A stretch of DNA of 64,000 nt from Prochlorococcus sp. AG-449-G23. GTDB taxonomy: Bacteria; Cyanobacteriota; Cyanobacteriia; PCC-6307; Cyanobiaceae. Within the stretch, counting starts at the first letter, position 1. Each line of letters starts with the position of its first letter. The notes beneath the pieces were generated by a model. That model was not told the DNA's origin. It saw only the letters and a list, made by a program, of their open reading frames with translations, and made no database searches. The translations under genes and the position numbers were made by a program. Location: NCBI GenBank assembly GCA_003209585.1, contig QCQJ01000008.1:1-64000 (forward strand), given 5' to 3'. Below, one piece after another: positions 29,854 to 40,041 of the stretch.

Positions 29854-30858
29854 ATGAGGGAATCCTTTAGACATCTTGAACAAAATCGAATAGTTGACCT
29901 AATTGGTCTAGGCAACGCAATAGTTGATATTATTGTAAATATTGAAGATGAGTTTCTTGAGATAAATAATTTAGAGAAAGGATCAATGAATCTCATTAAT
30001 TCTGATGAATCTCATAAATTATTAAAAAATTGTAAAGTGATCAAACAAATATCAGGTGGGTCTTCAGCAAATACAGTTGTATGTTTAGCAGAATTAGGTA
30101 ATGATGTGCAGTTTATTGGGAGGGTGAAAAATGATCAATTTGGTAATTTCTTCTCTTCTGATATAAAAAAAAGTAAAACTATATTTAATACTCCACCCAC
30201 TAATGAAGGTGCCTCAACAGCTCATTCAATTATTTTGATTACACCAGATGCTCAAAGGACTATGTGCACATACCTAGGAGCATCTATAGAGTTTGAGTCA
30301 AAAGACATCGATTTTAGTGTGGTCAAGGAAAGTAAATATTTATATTTAGAAGGTTATTTATGGGATAGCGTATTAGCTAAAAATGCTTTTCTTAAAGCTG
30401 CTCAAACTGCAAAACTATCTAATACAAAAATAATCCTTTCATTGTCTGATTCATTTTGTGTAGATAGACATCGAGAGAGTTTCTTGGAACTAATTGATAA
30501 CTATGTAGATATAGTTTTTTGTAATGAATCTGAGGTTTTAAGTCTATTTGAAAAGGATAAATTAGCAAACTGCCAGGAAGACCTCTCTTCCCTATGTGAA
30601 TTAGTAGTAGTAACCCTAGGTAGCAATGGTTCTCTAATAATTAACAAAAATAATTTAGAAGTAATTAAGTCAATTATGAAAGGGAAGGTCATTGATACCA
30701 CAGGAGCAGGAGATATTTATGCCGGAGGTTTTATTCATGGATTAATAAATAATTATTCCCTCAAAAAATGCGGAGAGATAGGTTCGATTTGTGCTGGACA
30801 AATAATTACGCAATTAGGATCCAGATCAAATATTAATCTTAAAGAATTAATCAAATAA
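29854..30858 (+). CDS. PfkB-family carbohydrate/adenosine kinase
   Basis: Ribokinase-fold kinase of 334 residues. GLGNAIVDI opens the first strand, ISGGSSANTV binds the sugar, and IDTTGAGDIYAGGF holds the catalytic Asp and anion hole. Relatives of this type in cyanobacteria are annotated as adenosine kinase; its place directly after purA fits purine salvage, but fructokinase cannot be excluded. I chose ATG 29854 over the adjacent TTG at 29851. Its 3' end overlaps cutA by 8 bases on the other strand. Confidence 0.87.
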   Translation: MRESFRHLEQNRIVDLIGLGNAIVDIIVNIEDEFLEINNLEKGSMNLINSDESHKLLKNCKVIKQISGGSSANTVVCLAELGNDVQFIGRVKNDQFGNFFSSDIKKSKTIFNTPPTNEGASTAHSIILITPDAQRTMCTYLGASIEFESKDIDFSVVKESKYLYLEGYLWDSVLAKNAFLKAAQTAKLSNTKIILSLSDSFCVDRHRESFLELIDNYVDIVFCNESEVLSLFEKDKLANCQEDLSSLCELVVVTLGSNGSLIINKNNLEVIKSIMKGKVIDTTGAGDIYAGGFIHGLINNYSLKKCGEIGSICAGQIITQLGSRSNINLKELIK

Positions 30859-31156
30859 TCTTATTCAACCAATCAAAATATTTAATTTCAGAGTCGTATT
30901 TTTTGTAAATAATTTGAGGGACATCATATGAAGAAAATTTATGAATGAAATCAATTAAATCATCTTTAAATTCTGGTTTACTTTTAATTGTTATTTCAAA
31001 CTCTTTAATTTCTTCAATATCATCATCCCACCCATAAATTGAAAAAATTTGCTTTATGGAAACACAAGCTGCAAGTTTATTTTGTATTAATAATTTAGCC
31101 ACTCGCAAAGCATTTTTCTTATTTGATTCAGTTGTGATGATAACTAATACTTCCAT
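30851..31156 (-). CDS. cutA: CutA-family trimeric protein
   Basis: The 101-residue protein has the full CutA pattern: NKKNALRVAKLLIQNKLAACVS, then YGWDDDIEE and a C-terminal HKFSSYDVPQIIY. CutA forms very stable trimers and was linked to divalent metal tolerance in E. coli, though in cyanobacteria its role is unclear. It converges on the PfkB kinase gene and follows cobK by 13 bases on the same strand. Confidence 0.9.
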   Translation of the reverse strand: MEVLVIITTESNKKNALRVAKLLIQNKLAACVSIKQIFSIYGWDDDIEEIKEFEITIKSKPEFKDDLIDFIHKFSSYDVPQIIYKKYDSEIKYFDWLNKII

Positions 31157-31169
31157 AATAAATTAAATC

Positions 31170-31967
31170 TCAATATTTTCTAAATATATGATCTATCAAA
31201 TTTTCGTATTGATTGAAAGAGTAAGAATAATCATTTTTAAGTTTTGGCCTTTTAACCAAAAATAACTTCATTTCACTTCCTGAAATAATACTTTCCCAGT
31301 TTTTCTGAGAATAACTTCCAGATTCTCTGCATAGAACATAATCTATCTCCCAAAAATCACAGAGTTTTTTTTCTAAAATACCCTGCTCACTTTTACTTGG
31401 TTCAAGTATCGCTATATTTGAATTTTTAATACATGATCCAAAAGCTTTAGTTATACTTTCAGAAGTCGGAAGTACCCTTGTAAATACATTTGCTTTACAA
31501 TTCATATAATATTTAGCTGTATCATTAAGGAATCTTGATCCTATTGCCAGAAGAATGTTCTTATTTTCTAGATCAATGTTATTTATATTCTTTAAATCAT
31601 CAATATAAAAAAAATTATTAGTGATATTTATTAAAGATTTTCTCTCAAATAGTAAGAGAGGGGTATTAATTTCTTTACATGCATTATTAAGATTTTTAGA
31701 AATTATCGCAGCAAACGGATGAGTAGCATCGACAACGCATTTGATTTTATTTATTTTTATGAAATTAATTATTTCATCTTTATTATTTAATTTACCCGTA
31801 ATGATATGTAACTTTGGATTTTCAATATAAGCTTGCCCTGCTTTATAAGTTAAAACACTTGCAAAAACTGAATAATTAAGTTCAAGAAGCCTATTAGCTA
31901 TTACAGGTCCATCAGAAGTTCCTGATAGGATCCAAACATTTTTATAGCAATTTCCTTGATTCTGCAT
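31170..31967 (-). CDS. cobK: Precorrin-6A reductase
   Basis: Reduces precorrin-6A (or the cobalt form) during corrin ring synthesis with NADPH. The 265-residue protein shows the family N-terminus ILSGTSDGPVIANRL, VVDATHPFAAIISKN and the C-terminal SGSYSQKNWE segment. Together with cobO it supports a cellular route to a corrinoid cofactor. It is divergent from ssb with 28 bases between. Confidence 0.9.
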   Translation of the reverse strand: MQNQGNCYKNVWILSGTSDGPVIANRLLELNYSVFASVLTYKAGQAYIENPKLHIITGKLNNKDEIINFIKINKIKCVVDATHPFAAIISKNLNNACKEINTPLLLFERKSLINITNNFFYIDDLKNINNIDLENKNILLAIGSRFLNDTAKYYMNCKANVFTRVLPTSESITKAFGSCIKNSNIAILEPSKSEQGILEKKLCDFWEIDYVLCRESGSYSQKNWESIISGSEMKLFLVKRPKLKNDYSYSFNQYENLIDHIFRKY

Positions 31968-31995
31968 CAGTATATCTTTAATTAAATAGAAAGTA

Positions 31996-32421
31996 ATGAA
32001 TCATTGTTTAATTCAGGCGGTAATTAATAGCGCTCCCCAAATGAGGTATACCAAAGAGAACCAAACTCCGATTGCAGAAATGATTGTCAATTTTAAAGGA
32101 TTACGTAGTGAAGATCCAACCAGAGATCTCAGGATCATAGGATGGGGAAATATTGCCCAAGAAATGATAGATGAACTAAAAGAGGGGCAAAATATTGTTA
32201 TTGAGGGACGTTTAAAGATGAATTCTATCACTAGAAAAGATGGGACAAAAGAAAAGCAACCAGAACTTACAGCTTCAAAAATTCATCAAATAGAACCAGT
32301 TGACTCTATTAAAACTGATCAGAAAGAAAATAATGAGTCATTTGATAAAAAAGAAAGCAATAAAAAATCTAATTGGGATAGTTCACCTTTGGTTCCCGAA
32401 GTTGACGAAATACCTTTCTAA
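31996..32421 (+). CDS. ssb: Single-stranded DNA-binding protein
   Basis: OB-fold protein covering single-stranded DNA in replication and repair. Residues 1-105 form the OB domain, with RIIGWGNIAQEM and EGQNIVIEGRLKM; a short polar linker leads to the acidic tip DEIPF that recruits partner proteins. At 141 residues it is slightly short, from a reduced linker. The start codon is an ATG at 31996. A 60-codon gene converges on its end with one base between. Confidence 0.9.
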   Translation: MNHCLIQAVINSAPQMRYTKENQTPIAEMIVNFKGLRSEDPTRDLRIIGWGNIAQEMIDELKEGQNIVIEGRLKMNSITRKDGTKEKQPELTASKIHQIEPVDSIKTDQKENNESFDKKESNKKSNWDSSPLVPEVDEIPF

Positions 32422-32422
32422 A

Positions 32423-32605
32423 TCAAATATCAACATTATTTTCTTGAACGCTTATAATTAACTTGCTTATTTTTCTTTCAAGCGAGGCAAGTTCACTCCT
32501 GATTTCTGGCCATTTACCCTTATCAAGATTTTCTAATAGCCACGCTCTATCTTGATCAAGTTTGAAAATCAAATCTCCTTGATTTGCAGTATTAGGATCT
32601 TGCAT
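32423..32605 (-). CDS. Small conserved-looking protein, function unknown
   Basis: A 60-residue, probably all-helical protein with AWLLENLDKGKWPEIRSEL followed by an amphipathic helix (LERKISKLI). It starts from an ATG and uses almost the whole gap between ssb and the next gene, so I accept it as real. I do not recognise the family. It converges on ssb. Confidence 0.55.
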   Translation of the reverse strand: MQDPNTANQGDLIFKLDQDRAWLLENLDKGKWPEIRSELASLERKISKLIISVQENNVDI

Positions 32606-32647
32606 AATACATTTTAACCCAATTAAACCTCATTCTAATAAATCAAA

Positions 32648-33178
32648 ATGAAGAAATACTTATCCCCTGGAAACTTAATCGTTACAGCTGGAGGTATATT
32701 AGCTTTTGTTGGAATGACTGCTTATTTTACAGACTCAGTAAATTTAAGTGTACCTACTTTTTTTTATGGAGTACCTATTTTTCTAATTGGATTAGGTTTA
32801 AAGACTTCCGAAATACCTCCTGTAGAATTGTTTGACAAGGCAAATTTTGCGATAAATAAATTTAATAGACCAAAAGAATTAACAGCATTAGTTAAAGATG
32901 TCACAAGATGGAGGTATGGGATAAAAGCTCATCTTGAATCGTCATTAGAATCTTTAAATTTGTGGGATGAGGATAATCCCCCTCAACTAAAAGAAATAGA
33001 AGAAATTACCAAGGAAGAAAAAAATGGTCTCAGAATGCGTTTCGAATTAAACGCTGTCCCATTAGAAAAATGGATTGAAAAACAAGAACGATTAAACAGA
33101 TTTTTCGTAAAAGGTCTTGAATCAGAATTTATTATCGACGATAATAAAAAAGAATTTGATTTTATTCTCTTTTATTGA
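32648..33178 (+). CDS. DUF2854 membrane protein
   Basis: The 176-residue protein has two membrane helices at about residues 8-26 and 33-50, then a soluble domain with KDVTRWRYGIKAHLESSLESL and WIEKQERLNRFF. This matches DUF2854, found in cyanobacteria and plastids, of unknown role. It precedes argB by 64 bases on the same strand and is divergent from the small gene next to ssb. Confidence 0.85.
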   Translation: MKKYLSPGNLIVTAGGILAFVGMTAYFTDSVNLSVPTFFYGVPIFLIGLGLKTSEIPPVELFDKANFAINKFNRPKELTALVKDVTRWRYGIKAHLESSLESLNLWDEDNPPQLKEIEEITKEEKNGLRMRFELNAVPLEKWIEKQERLNRFFVKGLESEFIIDDNKKEFDFILFY

Positions 33179-33242
33179 ATATAGGGATATATTTGTAAAA
33201 ACCTAATTTCTCAATTCAATCAAGTTTTAATAATTTTTAATA

Positions 33243-34094
33243 ATGAATGATTCTCAAAGAGTATCAATATTAAGCGAAGCACTTCCATATATACAAAGTT
33301 TCTCAGGTAGAAAAATTGTTATCAAATATGGTGGTTCTGTTATGGAGGAGGATGATTTGAAAAATGCTTTTTTTAGAGACATAGCACTTTTATCATCCGT
33401 GGGGGTCTGTCCGATAGTAATTCATGGAGGTGGTCCAGAGATTAACAATTGGTTAAAAAAATTAGAAATATCTCCTAAATTCGACAATGGATTAAGAATT
33501 ACCGATCAAAAAACAATGGAAATTGTCGAAATGGTTCTAATGGGTAGGGTTAACAAACAAATTGTAAAAGGCATTAATAAAACTGGATCCTTAGCTGTGG
33601 GAATATCTGGTCTTGATGGGAACTTAATTCAATCTAGAGAATTAGGAGATGGGAGCCATGGGTTAGTGGGAGAGGTCACAAAAATCAATCCTGAAATATT
33701 AGATCCTCTTATTTCTAAAGGATATATCCCTATTATTTCTAGTATTGGATCAACCATTGAGGGTATTTCCCATAATATTAATGCAGATTTTGTTGCTGGA
33801 GAAATTGCTGCTGCAATAAATGCAGAAAAACTTATTCTTCTTACTGATACTCAGGGGATTTTAAAAGAAAAAGATAACAAAAATAGTCTTGTTGAAAAAA
33901 CGAATCTCAAAGAGGCAAGAGATTTTATTGAGAAAAAAATTGTGACTGAAGGTATGATTCCAAAAACAGAATGCTGCATAAGAGCTTTAGCGCAAGGAGT
34001 CAAAGCAGCTCACATAATTGATGGAAGAATAGAACATTCATTACTTCTTGAGATTTTTACAAATTCTGGAATAGGTACAATGATAGTTGCCTAA
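33243..34094 (+). CDS. argB: Acetylglutamate kinase
   Basis: Phosphorylates N-acetylglutamate, the controlled second step of arginine synthesis. The 283-residue protein has KYGGSVM and [10 protein letters not shown] at the N-terminus and [14 protein letters not shown] in the ATP domain. In cyanobacteria the enzyme is usually arginine-inhibited and relieved by PII; the N-terminal helix needed for arginine sensing is present. The next gene begins 3 bases downstream. Confidence 0.95.
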   Translation: MNDSQRVSILSEALPYIQSFSGRKIVIKYGGSVMEEDDLKNAFFRDIALLSSVGVCPIVIHGGGPEINNWLKKLEISPKFDNGLRITDQKTMEIVEMVLMGRVNKQIVKGINKTGSLAVGISGLDGNLIQSRELGDGSHGLVGEVTKINPEILDPLISKGYIPIISSIGSTIEGISHNINADFVAGEIAAAINAEKLILLTDTQGILKEKDNKNSLVEKTNLKEARDFIEKKIVTEGMIPKTECCIRALAQGVKAAHIIDGRIEHSLLLEIFTNSGIGTMIVA

Positions 34095-34097
34095 CCG

Positions 34098-35204
34098 ATG
34101 AAAACTTATGAACAAGTTTTAGAAACAGTAGAACTTGCTTTAGCTAAAGGTGAGTATCACTATTGTATTGAATCTCTTTCGCCCATAATCGAATCGTTTC
34201 CTTTATCAAGCAAAGAGGGAGTAAATTTAAGAACAATTTTAATTACTGCTCTTTGTGGCATCAATAAAAAGGAGGAGGCCAAAAGATTTTGTAAAGAACT
34301 TCTAAAATCTTACGATAATAAGACCAGAGAAAATGCAAAATATTTGATGGAAGTTATAGATTCTCCTGACATTAAAAAGCCAGAAAATTGGAACTTACAG
34401 CTTGAAAGCGACCTATCACTAGATAAAAAATCTCTTAACTCACTGCGCAAAAAAAGAGAAGTATTTGAGAAAAAGAAATTTATTAATGTTACTGAGACTC
34501 CAACTGGTGAAACAAAACCCTTTCAGAAAGGCTTTTCACTGATCATTTTTTTAATCCTATTATTATTAATTCCACTTTTAAGTGGCTGCGTTAAAGTTGA
34601 GGATACCCTTGATCTTAGTGAAATTGATTCAATAACCAATAATTTGGTGATAGAAAGTAAATACATAAAGAAATTTCCTTGGCAATTAAAATTTGAAGAG
34701 AAAATGAAAGATATTTTTCCTGACGCAGACATAGAACAAGACGAAACAACCTTTTCTTTGAGACATAAAAATCTCAATCTAGAAGATACAAAGCAAGTTC
34801 TCAAAATCACCCAAAATACCGCTGGAGAGTTAGCGGGAGGATCGACAAAAATAGAAATTAATACTACTCAAAAAAACTTTATTTTTTTTAAAAAATACTT
34901 CTACAGGATAGTTTTAGATCTAAATACTATTCAAGGTGTTGATAATTTAGAACTCATTTTTAAAATTATTCACCCTAATAAAGCTACCCTTGCTAGTAAA
35001 AATAATTCAAATTTAGAAATCACAAAAAATCTTATAATTTGGAATTTAAATCAAGGGCAGATAAATAGTCTTGAGTTTTCTTTCTGGAGCCTCAACAAAC
35101 TATTTATTGGGATATCTACTATCTTTATAATTATAATATTAGCTTATATATTGAGATTCTATAGATTTAAATTAGGTACAGATTTGCCTCAACTGCCCTC
35201 ATAG
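34098..35204 (+). CDS. DUF3153 protein with N-terminal TPR-like region and internal membrane/lipobox segment
   Basis: The 368-residue protein has three parts: a helical TPR-like domain (residues 1 to about 100), a charged linker, then a hydrophobic stretch ending LLLIPLLSGC at about 149-163 that looks like a lipoprotein signal, followed by the DUF3153 domain and a C-terminal membrane helix (about 334-353). In many cyanobacteria DUF3153 proteins start with the signal itself. Here the soluble region lies in front, so the segment may act as an internal anchor rather than a cleaved signal. Function unknown. Confidence 0.75.
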   Translation: MKTYEQVLETVELALAKGEYHYCIESLSPIIESFPLSSKEGVNLRTILITALCGINKKEEAKRFCKELLKSYDNKTRENAKYLMEVIDSPDIKKPENWNLQLESDLSLDKKSLNSLRKKREVFEKKKFINVTETPTGETKPFQKGFSLIIFLILLLLIPLLSGCVKVEDTLDLSEIDSITNNLVIESKYIKKFPWQLKFEEKMKDIFPDADIEQDETTFSLRHKNLNLEDTKQVLKITQNTAGELAGGSTKIEINTTQKNFIFFKKYFYRIVLDLNTIQGVDNLELIFKIIHPNKATLASKNNSNLEITKNLIIWNLNQGQINSLEFSFWSLNKLFIGISTIFIIIILAYILRFYRFKLGTDLPQLPS

Positions 35205-35207
35205 TAA

Positions 35208-37484
35208 TTACAACTCTGCTGGATTAACATCAATTGTCAAAAAAACATTTTTTGGAATAAATTCCCATATTAATGACCTGTCTGGCAAAGGTATCTTTGT
35301 TCCTTCAGGACCATATATTAATAACTGCCATCTAAATTTTTTACCTACTTTAGCAATTAAACTAGGAGCAGGACCAATTAATTTCCAGTTCTTTTTCTCA
35401 CAAAAATTGATTAGATATTTTGCTAATTTTCTTGCAATTGATTCAGTTAATTCATAATTTTCACCTGATAATTTAAGAATGCAAATCGTGCAAAATGGGA
35501 ATAAATTAGCATCTTTTCTCAATCTCGAGTTTTCAATTAAAAATCTTTCATAATCTCTTTTCTGAAGGTACGAAATTACCGGGTGGTTAGGTTTATATGT
35601 TTGAAAAATTACTTTTCCTTTTTTTTGAGCCCTGCCTGCCCTACCTGCTAATTGTAAAAACAATTGTAATGATTTTTCTTCTGCCGAAATATCTGGGCGA
35701 TGAAGCAACCCATCTGCTGCAATAACTACTGAAAGAGTAATATTGGGAATGTCTATCCCTTTTGCCAACATTTGAGTTCCAACAAGAATATCAGCATCAC
35801 CTTTAGAAAACTTTGAAAGAATATTTCTATGACCATCCTTTCCTGAGGTTGTATCTCGATCAAAGCGAAGTACTCTTAAGTCAGGAAATTCTTCATTTAA
35901 AAACTCTATTACCCTTTGTGTCCCTATTCCAAAAGGTTTAAAGGCAGTTGAATGACAATCTGGGCAACGATTGATCAATCTCGATTTATGATCACACCAA
36001 TGACAGCTTAACCATTTTTTCCCTTTTGAACCAAGATGCACTGATAAAGGAACGTCACAGTTGGGGCAATTTATTAAATATCCGCAATTTCTGCAACTTA
36101 AAAACCCACTATGCCCCCTCCTAGGGATCAAAATTATTGCCTGTTCATTTTTTAAGCGTAGTTGAGGAAGCAAGTGTAATAATTCATTCGAAAAAATTTT
36201 CATATTTCCCCTCTTAAACTCATCCCGCATATCAATAATTCTTATTTCAGGAATCTCATTACTGGATATCCTTTGAATCATTCTTACCAATTTAAAATTC
36301 TTTTCAAAAATACACTTTTTCCAAGTCTTCATTGATGGGGTTGCACTCCCAAAAATTAACTTTGCAGAATTCCTTTTTACTATTTCAATAGCAATCTCTC
36401 TTGCGTCATAACAAGGCATAGGACTATCTTGCTTATATGAAACATCATGTTCTTCATCCATTATTATTAATCCTAGATTTTTAATTGGAAGAAAAACTGC
36501 GGACCTTGTTCCTATTACTATTAAAGGTTCATTAGCATTAATAATTTTCTTCCAAACTACACTTCTATGACTGGCAGAACAGTTACTATGATATTCGTAA
36601 ACAACATTACTAAATCGCCGACAAAACCTATCAATAAGTTGAGGAATTAGTCCGATTTCTGGGGCGAGTATCAAACAACTTTTTTTCTTAAGAAATTGAT
36701 CTTCAGCAATTCTCATATAAACTTCTGTTTTACCTGAACCTGTTTCGCCCCATAGAAGTAAGGCATCTCCTGGTTTCATTGTTTGAAATTCTTGAAATGC
36801 AATTTTTTGCTCATTTGTAGGATTTGGTTTTTTCGTTGCAATATGATCATTTAAAAAGGAATTTAATTTAGTATTTATATTTTTTTTTCTTTTAGATTTA
36901 ACAAGGTAATTTTTACTGACCATTGAGTTAATCAGATTGTAATTAAAACCAGACTTTATTAATTCACTTTGCCAATATCCTTTTTCAGATAAAGTATTCA
37001 TTAAAAAAAATTCTTTTTTGGTTAATCCATTTTTCTTAATATCAAATTCTTTTTTAGTTTCAATCCATATTTGATCTTTTAAACCTTGAGAAATATTCTT
37101 ATATTTACCAATCCAGCCAGGAGGAAATGCAGTTTTAAACATTTTTAAATTACTAACCATATAAAAAGAGGCTAGGGACTCTATCCATTCTCTCCAAGAG
37201 TCATCAATTATTTTTTTCTGCAAAATACTTTCAACAAACAAATATCTTATACTTTTTCCTCCAGTAATATTTGATTCATCTTTAGTAATTGTCGAAAAGT
37301 TTTTTTTGGAAATTACCAACCCATTCAATAATCTCCCTCTTAGTCTCACACTCACAATATCTCCAACTTCTGCCCCAAGATTATTTCCATCTAAATAGTA
37401 AAAGTTTTCATTACTATTACCTATATCAAGCAAAATTTCCAATTTGTAGGAGATATTTAATAACTGATTACTTGCCGGCTTCAA
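35208..37484 (-). CDS. priA: Primosomal replication restart helicase PriA
   Basis: Superfamily 2 helicase that reloads the replisome at stalled forks. The 758-residue protein has an N-terminal fork-binding domain, Walker A LLLWGETGSGKTEVY, the DEEH Walker B box, the zinc-binding clusters CRNCGYLINCPNCD and CHWCD/CPDCH, and the helicase motif QLAGRAGRAQKKG. The start is a TTG at 37484 with an in-frame stop a few codons upstream. It is divergent from rpoD and converges on the DUF3153 gene. Confidence 0.93.
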   Translation of the reverse strand: MKPASNQLLNISYKLEILLDIGNSNENFYYLDGNNLGAEVGDIVSVRLRGRLLNGLVISKKNFSTITKDESNITGGKSIRYLFVESILQKKIIDDSWREWIESLASFYMVSNLKMFKTAFPPGWIGKYKNISQGLKDQIWIETKKEFDIKKNGLTKKEFFLMNTLSEKGYWQSELIKSGFNYNLINSMVSKNYLVKSKRKKNINTKLNSFLNDHIATKKPNPTNEQKIAFQEFQTMKPGDALLLWGETGSGKTEVYMRIAEDQFLKKKSCLILAPEIGLIPQLIDRFCRRFSNVVYEYHSNCSASHRSVVWKKIINANEPLIVIGTRSAVFLPIKNLGLIIMDEEHDVSYKQDSPMPCYDAREIAIEIVKRNSAKLIFGSATPSMKTWKKCIFEKNFKLVRMIQRISSNEIPEIRIIDMRDEFKRGNMKIFSNELLHLLPQLRLKNEQAIILIPRRGHSGFLSCRNCGYLINCPNCDVPLSVHLGSKGKKWLSCHWCDHKSRLINRCPDCHSTAFKPFGIGTQRVIEFLNEEFPDLRVLRFDRDTTSGKDGHRNILSKFSKGDADILVGTQMLAKGIDIPNITLSVVIAADGLLHRPDISAEEKSLQLFLQLAGRAGRAQKKGKVIFQTYKPNHPVISYLQKRDYERFLIENSRLRKDANLFPFCTICILKLSGENYELTESIARKLAKYLINFCEKKNWKLIGPAPSLIAKVGKKFRWQLLIYGPEGTKIPLPDRSLIWEFIPKNVFLTIDVNPAEL

Positions 37485-37806
37485 AACTTTTTCTTAGTAT
37501 TGGATTGTTGAACATTCCACAAAGTGTTTTTTGCACATTGTAAGTATCCTGCTCTTAAGGGAGACATGAAGCTTTGATCATTGACTGAAAATTCAAAAAA
37601 TGATCTGCCTGTCTGAGAAATCCCAAGACTTTTTACTTTAGGTAATCTATAGCACTATTTAAATTTTTCAACAGTTTAAAAACTTTTTTATTCAAATTTC
37701 TGAAAAAGTTCTTTTACATATTAAAGGGAAAGTTTACTACTAAATGTACAAATTAGCCCTAAATAAAATTTAATCTAGTTAAATTCACCGTAGAAAGGAG
37801 TTAATC
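37485..37806. promoter_or_regulatory. priA/rpoD divergent control region
   Basis: These 322 bases hold no gene I can support. A near-perfect 8-base hairpin (37519-37526 with 37534-37541, one mismatch) lies in the priA leader. Next to rpoD there is a strong ribosome site AAGGAG at 37795-37800, 6 bases before the ATG, one of the best in the window. No clear -35/-10 pair or known small RNA is recognised. Confidence 0.5.
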
Positions 37807-38988
37807 ATGTGTCCAGTAGCCGCAGAATCAAAGAATTCCAAGCCCAGCTCAAAAAAAAAGATCAATAAAAAAATTAATTCAAACTTAGAAACAGTAGTTG
37901 AAGAAGATATTAATAAAAATGGTCAAAGTTTAGAGACATCTTCTGAGTTAAATGAAAGAAGCATTGAAAATAATAATGAATTTAATGATTCTGAAGAAGA
38001 AGATAAAGGGCTTGGGAATATAAAGCTTGGGCCAAAAGGTATCTACACTGAAGATTCAATAAGAGTTTATCTTCAAGAAATTGGAAGAATTAGACTCTTA
38101 AGACCAGATGAAGAAATTGAACTTGCAAGAAAAATTGCTGACCTACTCCAATTAGAAGAACTGGCAACTCAATATGAGTCGGAAAAAGGACATTTCCCAT
38201 CAGTTAGAGAATGGGCCGAGTTAATAGATATGCCTCTTTCAAAATTCAGAAGAAGACTTCTTTTAGGGAGGAGAGCTAAAGAAAAAATGGTTCAATCAAA
38301 TTTAAGATTAGTTGTTTCCATTGCTAAAAAATATATGAATAGAGGTTTGTCATTTCAAGATTTAATCCAAGAAGGAAGTTTGGGTCTAATTAGGGCAGCG
38401 GAAAAATTTGACCATGAAAAAGGTTATAAGTTCTCTACATACGCAACTTGGTGGATACGCCAAGCTATCACAAGAGCAATTGCGGATCAAAGTAGAACTA
38501 TTAGATTACCAGTTCACTTATACGAAACAATTTCCAGAATTAAAAAAACCACAAAAGTTCTTAGCCAAGAATTTGGAAGGAAACCTAGTGAAGAAGAAAT
38601 CGCTGAGAGTATGGAAATGACAATTGAAAAATTAAGATTTATAGCTAAAAGTGCGCAACTTCCTATTTCTTTAGAAACTCCAATAGGGAAAGAAGAAGAC
38701 TCAAGACTCGGAGACTTTATAGAGGCTGATATAGAAAATCCAGAGCAAGATGTTTCTAAAACCTTACTAAGAGAAGATTTGGAAGGAGTATTAGCCACTC
38801 TAAGTCCAAGAGAAAGAGATGTTCTCAGATTGAGATATGGAATTGATGATGGAAGAATGAAAACTCTTGAAGAAATTGGCCAGATTTTTGATGTAACGAG
38901 AGAAAGAATTAGACAAATAGAGGCAAAAGCCTTAAGAAAACTTAGACATCCAAATCGAAATGGGGTTTTAAAAGAATATATAAAATAA
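37807..38988 (+). CDS. rpoD: Principal RNA polymerase sigma factor (group 1, RpoD/SigA)
   Basis: Directs RNA polymerase to housekeeping promoters. The 393-residue protein has a variable charged leader (1-75), region 1.2 ([17 protein letters not shown]), region 2 with [12 protein letters not shown] and [14 protein letters not shown] (core binding and -10 recognition), region 3, and region 4 with [20 protein letters not shown] (-35 recognition). This full set marks the primary rather than an alternative sigma factor. A strong ribosome site precedes the ATG. Confidence 0.93.
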   Translation: MCPVAAESKNSKPSSKKKINKKINSNLETVVEEDINKNGQSLETSSELNERSIENNNEFNDSEEEDKGLGNIKLGPKGIYTEDSIRVYLQEIGRIRLLRPDEEIELARKIADLLQLEELATQYESEKGHFPSVREWAELIDMPLSKFRRRLLLGRRAKEKMVQSNLRLVVSIAKKYMNRGLSFQDLIQEGSLGLIRAAEKFDHEKGYKFSTYATWWIRQAITRAIADQSRTIRLPVHLYETISRIKKTTKVLSQEFGRKPSEEEIAESMEMTIEKLRFIAKSAQLPISLETPIGKEEDSRLGDFIEADIENPEQDVSKTLLREDLEGVLATLSPRERDVLRLRYGIDDGRMKTLEEIGQIFDVTRERIRQIEAKALRKLRHPNRNGVLKEYIK

Positions 38989-39084
38989 AAAAAGTTAAGT
39001 ATAATTTTCAGCTTTATAAACTTGCAAAGGAATAGCTTAAAATAGATTCGACTTTATTTTAATTCAAACTCAAAATAATATTTA

Positions 39085-40035
39085 ATGACTAATTTTAAGC
39101 TGAAAATAGCTAGTAGAAGAAGCAAACTAGCAATGGTTCAAACTTTATGGGTTAAAGATCAACTAGAAAAAAATATTCCCAATTTAGAGGTATCTATAGA
39201 AGCCATGGCAACTCAAGGAGATAAAATTCTTGATGTAGCCTTAGCAAAAATAGGAGATAAAGGCTTATTTACAAAAGAACTTGAAGCACAAATGCTTGTT
39301 GGCCAGGCAGACATAGCAGTACATTCTCTAAAAGATTTACCAACGAATTTACCTAGCGGCCTTAAATTAGGGTGTATAACAAAAAGAGAAGACCCTGCTG
39401 ATGCTTTAGTAGTAAACAAAAAAAATGATTGTTATAAATTAGAAACTTTACCCGCAGGTTCAATTGTTGGGACAAGCTCCCTAAGAAGACTTGCACAATT
39501 AAGAAATAAGTATCCACATCTTGAATTTAAAGATATCAGGGGAAATGTTATTACGAGAATAGAAAAATTAGATGCTGGTGAATTTGATTGCATAATACTG
39601 GCTGCTGCTGGCTTAAAGAGATTGGGTTTTGAATCAAGAATTCATCAGATTATTCCAAACGAAATTTCCCTTCATGCTGTTGGTCAAGGAGCACTAGGTA
39701 TTGAATGTAAATCTGATGATAAAAAGGTTTTAGAAATTATAAATGTCTTGGAAGATCAACCTACTAGTCAAAGATGTCTAGCGGAGAGAGCTTTTTTAAG
39801 AGAGCTTGAAGGGGGATGCCAAGTGCCAATAGGTGTGAATAGTAAAATTCAAAATGAACAACTTTGCCTTACTGGTATGGTTGCATCTCTCGATGGAGAA
39901 AGGCTTATTAAAGATCAATATATTGGCAATATTAATGATCCCGAAGTAGTAGGCAAAGAACTAGCTAAAAAACTAAAACAACAAGGTGCCGAAGAAATAC
40001 TAAGCGAAATATTTGAAAAATTTAGAGAAAAATAA
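39085..40035 (+). CDS. hemC: Porphobilinogen deaminase (hydroxymethylbilane synthase)
   Basis: Joins four porphobilinogens into hydroxymethylbilane for heme, chlorophyll and corrinoids. The 316-residue protein has [29 protein letters not shown] and the dipyrromethane-cofactor Cys in [11 protein letters not shown]. It is one of three heme-pathway genes in the window (hemL, hemC, hemH), all at separate loci. It converges on the second pyrophosphatase with 6 bases between. Confidence 0.96.
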   Translation: MTNFKLKIASRRSKLAMVQTLWVKDQLEKNIPNLEVSIEAMATQGDKILDVALAKIGDKGLFTKELEAQMLVGQADIAVHSLKDLPTNLPSGLKLGCITKREDPADALVVNKKNDCYKLETLPAGSIVGTSSLRRLAQLRNKYPHLEFKDIRGNVITRIEKLDAGEFDCIILAAAGLKRLGFESRIHQIIPNEISLHAVGQGALGIECKSDDKKVLEIINVLEDQPTSQRCLAERAFLRELEGGCQVPIGVNSKIQNEQLCLTGMVASLDGERLIKDQYIGNINDPEVVGKELAKKLKQQGAEEILSEIFEKFREK

Positions 40036-40041
40036 AATTAG

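Noticed and set aside
37485..37806. priA/rpoD gap searched for 6S, SRP, tmRNA or riboswitch
   Set aside because: None of the conserved cores of these RNAs is present; only a weak hairpin is seen.
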